Assembly (NCBI GenBank): GCA_003518205.1
Contig: DOZC01000043.1
Coordinates: 5,418-15,418, forward strand
Length of the DNA: 10,001 bases
Source of the DNA: Minisyncoccota bacterium
Lineage (GTDB): Bacteria; Patescibacteriota; Microgenomatia; UBA1400; PJMF01
Direction of reading: 5' to 3'
Translations under genes and position numbers: made by a program
Shown here: positions 8,401 to 10,001 of the stretch, one piece after another
Layout: each line of letters opens with the position of its first letter
Position numbering within the stretch: position 1 is the first letter of the stretch
Notes under the pieces: generated by a model
Seen by the model: only the letters and a program-made list of their open reading frames with translations
Told to the model about the DNA's origin: nothing
Databases searched by the model: none

Positions 8401-8642
8401 AAACAATTCGTGGACCTCATCAGCGGCAATTACTATTTTACAAACTTCTCACTCAATTAGATGCTCAATTTAACTGGGAAATAACCGAAGGCATGTTTGA
8501 TTTTACTGAACCCAAAACTGATGGCGCCAAATTAACCCGACGCTTTCTGCCTCTAACTGATGTGGCTGTAAGAGATCTTACGAGCTTGATTCAACAAGTC
8601 ATGGCTGAGCTCAGGTCACTGAGGTTTGTGGAGGAGTGGTAA
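5487..8642 (+). CDS. UvrD/PcrA-type superfamily 1 helicase fused to a RecB-like PD-(D/E)XK nuclease
   Basis: This 1051-residue enzyme should unwind DNA 3' to 5' using ATP and cut it with a C-terminal nuclease, probably in double-strand break or general repair. Helicase motifs run in order: Q-motif LNPAQ (28-32); Walker A AGPGTGKT (47-54, K53); Ia with LTFTESAAQNM; motif II VDEYQDT (D283, E284); motif III VVGDPNQAIYRFQGA; motif IV as QGYRCPQEI instead of the common NYRS form; motif V TTAHKAKGQEWD; motif VI RRLFYVALTRTKQR. The nuclease domain (about 800-1010) has H835 in AMHRVLE, D926 in GRIDRID, D942-Y943-K944 in VIDYKTGK, and Q981 and Y985 in QRQLLFY. It contains no cysteine, so the iron-sulfur cluster of AddB/AdnB-type nucleases is absent. 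No partner addA/addB/recC/recD gene is beside it, so it may work as one chain. AGGGG sits too close to the ATG to act as a Shine-Dalgarno. Confidence 0.92.
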   Translation: MAAALNRVSQRHQQQAVSDRFHQAYAQLNPAQKLAVDTIEGPVMVVAGPGTGKTQVLVTRIANILTQTDTLPQAILALTFTESAAQNMRERLVKLIGQTGYSVRISTFHAFCSELINSYPEYFPIDRGSEPISELERYDLIRLLVGELKLERLQPIGDPYFYIRDIIKAISDIKREGVSPPDFAEMVEVEISTLTQKLMEAEKLTPKNRREAGLPTVTELKKQLRSAEKNQELALIYQSYEQSLRAHKRYDFDDMIGLTIVALKTHELLHSEQQEKLQYFLVDEYQDTNAAQTQVLQLLSEFWGEAANVFVVGDPNQAIYRFQGASLENMLSFTAWFSQATIIALDQGYRCPQEIYTAAAELIERNTLTAGTQLSGIDLTAPLKATTDQIQTDTKIRIVEFPSQFVELWWVAEEIQKLIAAGAAPEKIAVIYRHNRDRHELIEVLTKHQIGFEIDGGSDALSEPTVEQFLSLLRVILDLKTAGTETELVSVLLLDWLGLSRLTILKLARVAQKNRRSLITLLEGDVNQIQKFSGGETVTLAEFLSVQQKYQQLIAWAAADANLTLTAWFESVLVESGFLAWLQTLPDKLYQLTVINSLYAQVKALVASRHTLKLADFLSAITTMQEHHLTIKVDDLDLHTNQVKLTTAHKAKGQEWDQVFMIHCVDKKWGNNLDRKQFKLPTQLLKHTQLDAKDINEDERRLFYVALTRTKQRVTCSYSLHFQNAGHSKPQIASQFLGEFQPTQSETVAAQILRPADYLTSNKVAAQLVQSLQPVVKTRDLAAEKAFFATVLKHYRLSATGLNKYLRDPRAFVLEELIRTPKAKNSAMAYGTAMHRVLETAFRNYQNQGVFPALEKNLQEFEAALADEVLNPADFERRLAQGKISLERYFTTYAGETVQPLMIEQLLGSGTSVTMLGDIRLIGRIDRIDWLDKSAKTARVIDYKTGKPKTANEIIGVSGTEEFTERELALPETIRGPHQRQLLFYKLLTQLDAQFNWEITEGMFDFTEPKTDGAKLTRRFLPLTDVAVRDLTSLIQQVMAELRSLRFVEEW

Positions 8643-8653
8643 AATTTTAAAAA

Positions 8654-8662
8654 TGGTATAAT
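8654..8662 (+). promoter_or_regulatory. Extended -10 promoter, leaderless arrangement, for the deoxyribosyltransferase-like gene
   Basis: TGG followed by a perfect TATAAT (8657-8662), 8 nt before the ATG at 8671. This is the strongest promoter-like site in the window. It lies in the 28-bp gap after the helicase-nuclease stop, so the downstream gene probably has its own transcript beginning at or next to the start codon. No Shine-Dalgarno sequence is present and no -35 is evident. Confidence 0.65.
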
Positions 8663-8670
8663 CCAGCCAT

Positions 8671-9291
8671 ATGAAGATTTTTTTCACTGCGGCGGTCCAA
8701 GGCAAAAATGACAATAATAGCATCTATGAGTATGCAGTGACCAAAATGAAAAATTTGGGTCATAAAGTGATTGACGCTGAGTTGTTATTGGAAACTTCTG
8801 TTGATCAATTAAATACTTGGAGCGGCTCTCAAGATTTACTGGAGTTTCACAAACGCGTGATTGAAGATATTAAGCACTGTGATGTTTTTGTGGCCGATGT
8901 GACTCATCAACGGGTCAGTACTGGATATTGGATTTCTTTGGCGCTAGATATGGGCAAACCCACAATTGCACTTTGCAAAAAAGGTGGCTCAAATCATTTA
9001 TTAGAGACATTGGAGATTATTCAGAAATTTACTCTTTATAACTACAACACTAAAGAAGATTTGGGCAAGGAATTGCCTTTATTACTAGATTTTGCGGCTG
9101 AACAGCAGGATACCAGATTTAACTTTTTTATTTCACCCAAACATCAAAATTACCTTGATTGGATTGCTAGATATCGCAAAATTCCTCGATCAGTTTATTT
9201 AAGACAACTAATCGAGCAAGACATGGCCAATAATCCGGAGTTTTTTGAAAGTGAGTTATCAGTGGCTAAACGCCATGGTCATCAAGATTAA
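8671..9291 (+). CDS. Nucleoside 2-deoxyribosyltransferase-like domain with C-terminal ribbon-helix-helix-like segment
   Basis: A 206-residue protein in two parts. Residues 1-105 resemble the nucleoside 2-deoxyribosyltransferase/DNPH1 (Rcl) fold: MKIFFTAAVQGK at the first strand, a helix, then a D-rich core CDVFVADV (70-77), VSTGYWISLALDMGKPTIAL (82-101). In active family members a Glu follows the G-Y pair; here that position is W87, so ordinary deoxyribosyl transfer or nucleotide hydrolysis is doubtful. Residues about 148-185 (strand RFNFFIS, then helix NYLDWIARYRK, turn IPRS, helix VYLRQLIEQDM) fit the strand-helix-helix plan of ribbon-helix-helix DNA-binding domains. The combination suggests a nucleotide-sensing regulator or a domain-pair of unknown role (inference). 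I recall similar proteins from Patescibacteria but could not verify this. It has its own -10 and overlaps the convergent phosphoesterase gene by 26 bp. Gene reality is confident, function is not. Confidence 0.75.
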   Translation: MKIFFTAAVQGKNDNNSIYEYAVTKMKNLGHKVIDAELLLETSVDQLNTWSGSQDLLEFHKRVIEDIKHCDVFVADVTHQRVSTGYWISLALDMGKPTIALCKKGGSNHLLETLEIIQKFTLYNYNTKEDLGKELPLLLDFAAEQQDTRFNFFISPKHQNYLDWIARYRKIPRSVYLRQLIEQDMANNPEFFESELSVAKRHGHQD

Positions 9292-9985
9292 AGACCTGAT
9301 GAGTTTTCGTTGAATTTGGTTCAAAGGCCAGATTGCTTGAAACCAAGTTCCAAGAGTTGCTGACATAACTTCCGAGTTTAATATTTTTTAATTCAGTAAG
9401 TTTTTGCCAAAATTCTGAATTTGGTTGAGTCGTGAAGCGACAAATAGTAATATGGCCAAAAAAGACCTCATTGGATGCCAGGCCAGGACTAAGTTTAATA
9501 TTTTGAGCTGCTAAATCTTGCTGAATTAAATGAATAGTTTCAGTGAGTTTTGAATCTGTATAGCCTCTGATGCCGATGCTATTGGGCATAATAAAAAGAC
9601 CATCCAAACAATAAGTAATTGGGGTAATTTTTTTGAATGTTTCAGTCAAGATTTCAGCAATAATTTTAATTTCAGCTTCAGTAAAAAGAGGTGGATCGGC
9701 TGCTAAGAAAAGTGTTAACAAGGTTGTATGCAAACTGATTTGAGGATAAAAATATTGTTTAGAATCTGCTTCTTTTAAGGGTTGAATTAGCTGAGCATCA
9801 ATAAGTTTTGAAAGATCTGGAGAAGTATAGTTTACTAGAGTTAAGCACTGTCGAGAATCACGAGCATAATCTGCAATAGGCGGATAAACATTGCTCGGTT
9901 GTTGGCCTTTTTTAAAAACTGTCTCAAGTTGATTAAAAAGCTGGTATTGTTGATCTTGATAGGTCACGATAAATGAATTTTGCAC
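9266..9985 (-). CDS. 2H phosphoesterase superfamily protein (2'-5' RNA ligase/LigT-like)
   Basis: A 239-residue protein with the paired H-x-T motifs that define 2H phosphoesterases: H86-T-T88 in SLHTTLL and H178-I-T180 in FGHITICRF, about 90 residues apart as in the family. Members act on 2',3'-cyclic phosphates, ADP-ribose 1'',2''-cyclic phosphate or 2'-5' linkages in RNA and nucleotides; the particular substrate cannot be read. Both motifs are intact, so the enzyme is likely active. Residues 1-75 precede the usual core and are not recognised. Translation starts at GTG (9983-9985), with a TCTAAT hexamer 5 nt upstream and no Shine-Dalgarno sequence. The TAG stop lies within the last codons of the convergent deoxyribosyltransferase-like gene, so the two mRNAs would share 26 complementary bases. 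A tRNA or RNA repair role would fit but is not shown. Confidence 0.8.
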   Translation of the reverse strand: MQNSFIVTYQDQQYQLFNQLETVFKKGQQPSNVYPPIADYARDSRQCLTLVNYTSPDLSKLIDAQLIQPLKEADSKQYFYPQISLHTTLLTLFLAADPPLFTEAEIKIIAEILTETFKKITPITYCLDGLFIMPNSIGIRGYTDSKLTETIHLIQQDLAAQNIKLSPGLASNEVFFGHITICRFTTQPNSEFWQKLTELKNIKLGSYVSNSWNLVSSNLAFEPNSTKTHQVFNLDDHGV

Positions 9986-9990
9986 TTTAG

Positions 9991-9996
9991 ATTAGA
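9991..9996 (-). promoter_or_regulatory. -10-like element before the 2H phosphoesterase gene
   Basis: On the minus strand TCTAAT matches TATAAT at five of six positions and ends 5 nt before the GTG start at 9985. A transcript starting at the normal distance would begin at or within a base or two of the start codon. The window ends 5 bp further upstream, so a -35 cannot be examined. Confidence 0.4.
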
Positions 9997-10001
9997 CTGA
10001 T

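Noticed and set aside
9..9985. Alternative genetic code (TGA as glycine, as in Gracilibacteria), since none of the seven genes ends in TGA
   Set aside because: All seven frames are full length and complete in their domains with TAA or TAG stops and ordinary GGN glycines, with no internal TGA needed. Seven genes are too few for the absence of TGA stops to mean anything.
1..10001. Mobile element, CRISPR array, prophage or defence island
   Set aside because: No direct-repeat arrays, terminal inverted repeats, transposase or integrase motifs or clear compositional break were seen. The helicase-nuclease has housekeeping-repair features and no defence partner genes.

Overview
The window is ordinary, compact bacterial chromosome: seven protein genes fill almost all of it, with gaps of 5 to about 95 bp or a short overlap. 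There is no tRNA, rRNA, CRISPR array, insertion sequence or prophage gene, and no gene-free stretch above 300 bp. The AT-leaning composition, tight packing, lack of Shine-Dalgarno sequences, a single-chain UvrD helicase fused to a RecB-type nuclease, a membrane-anchored solute-binding protein and a small-protein family with a C-terminal RFNFFIS...RSVYLR-type segment together suggest a Candidate Phyla Radiation (Patescibacteria) genome, perhaps near Microgenomates. That placement is inference; no taxonomic marker gene is present. All reading frames are intact under the standard bacterial code.

Layout: (1) 9-1424 (+), an N-terminally anchored family 5 (peptide/oligosaccharide type) solute-binding protein; (2) 1430-2206 (-), a class I SAM-dependent methyltransferase convergent with it; (3) 2302-4296 (+), a secreted protein with a LamG-like domain and a C39-like cysteine peptidase domain, divergent from the methyltransferase; (4) 4366-5460 (+), tRNA-dihydrouridine synthase; (5) 5487-8642 (+), UvrD-family helicase with a C-terminal PD-(D/E)XK nuclease; (6) 8671-9291 (+), a nucleoside deoxyribosyltransferase-like domain joined to a ribbon-helix-helix-like segment; (7) 9266-9985 (-), a 2H phosphoesterase (2'-5' RNA ligase-like) overlapping gene 6 tail to tail.

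The genes do not form one pathway: two face the cell surface (1 and 3), two concern RNA (4 and 7), one concerns DNA repair (5), and two have unknown substrates (2 and 6). What ties them together is how they appear to be expressed. Several start codons lie 5-8 nt downstream of a -10-like hexamer, twice with a TGn extension, and none has a properly spaced Shine-Dalgarno sequence. This suggests single-gene, leaderless transcription even among co-directional neighbours. The most interesting protein is gene 6, where the usual catalytic Glu position of the deoxyribosyltransferase fold is a Trp and a DNA-binding-like module follows.
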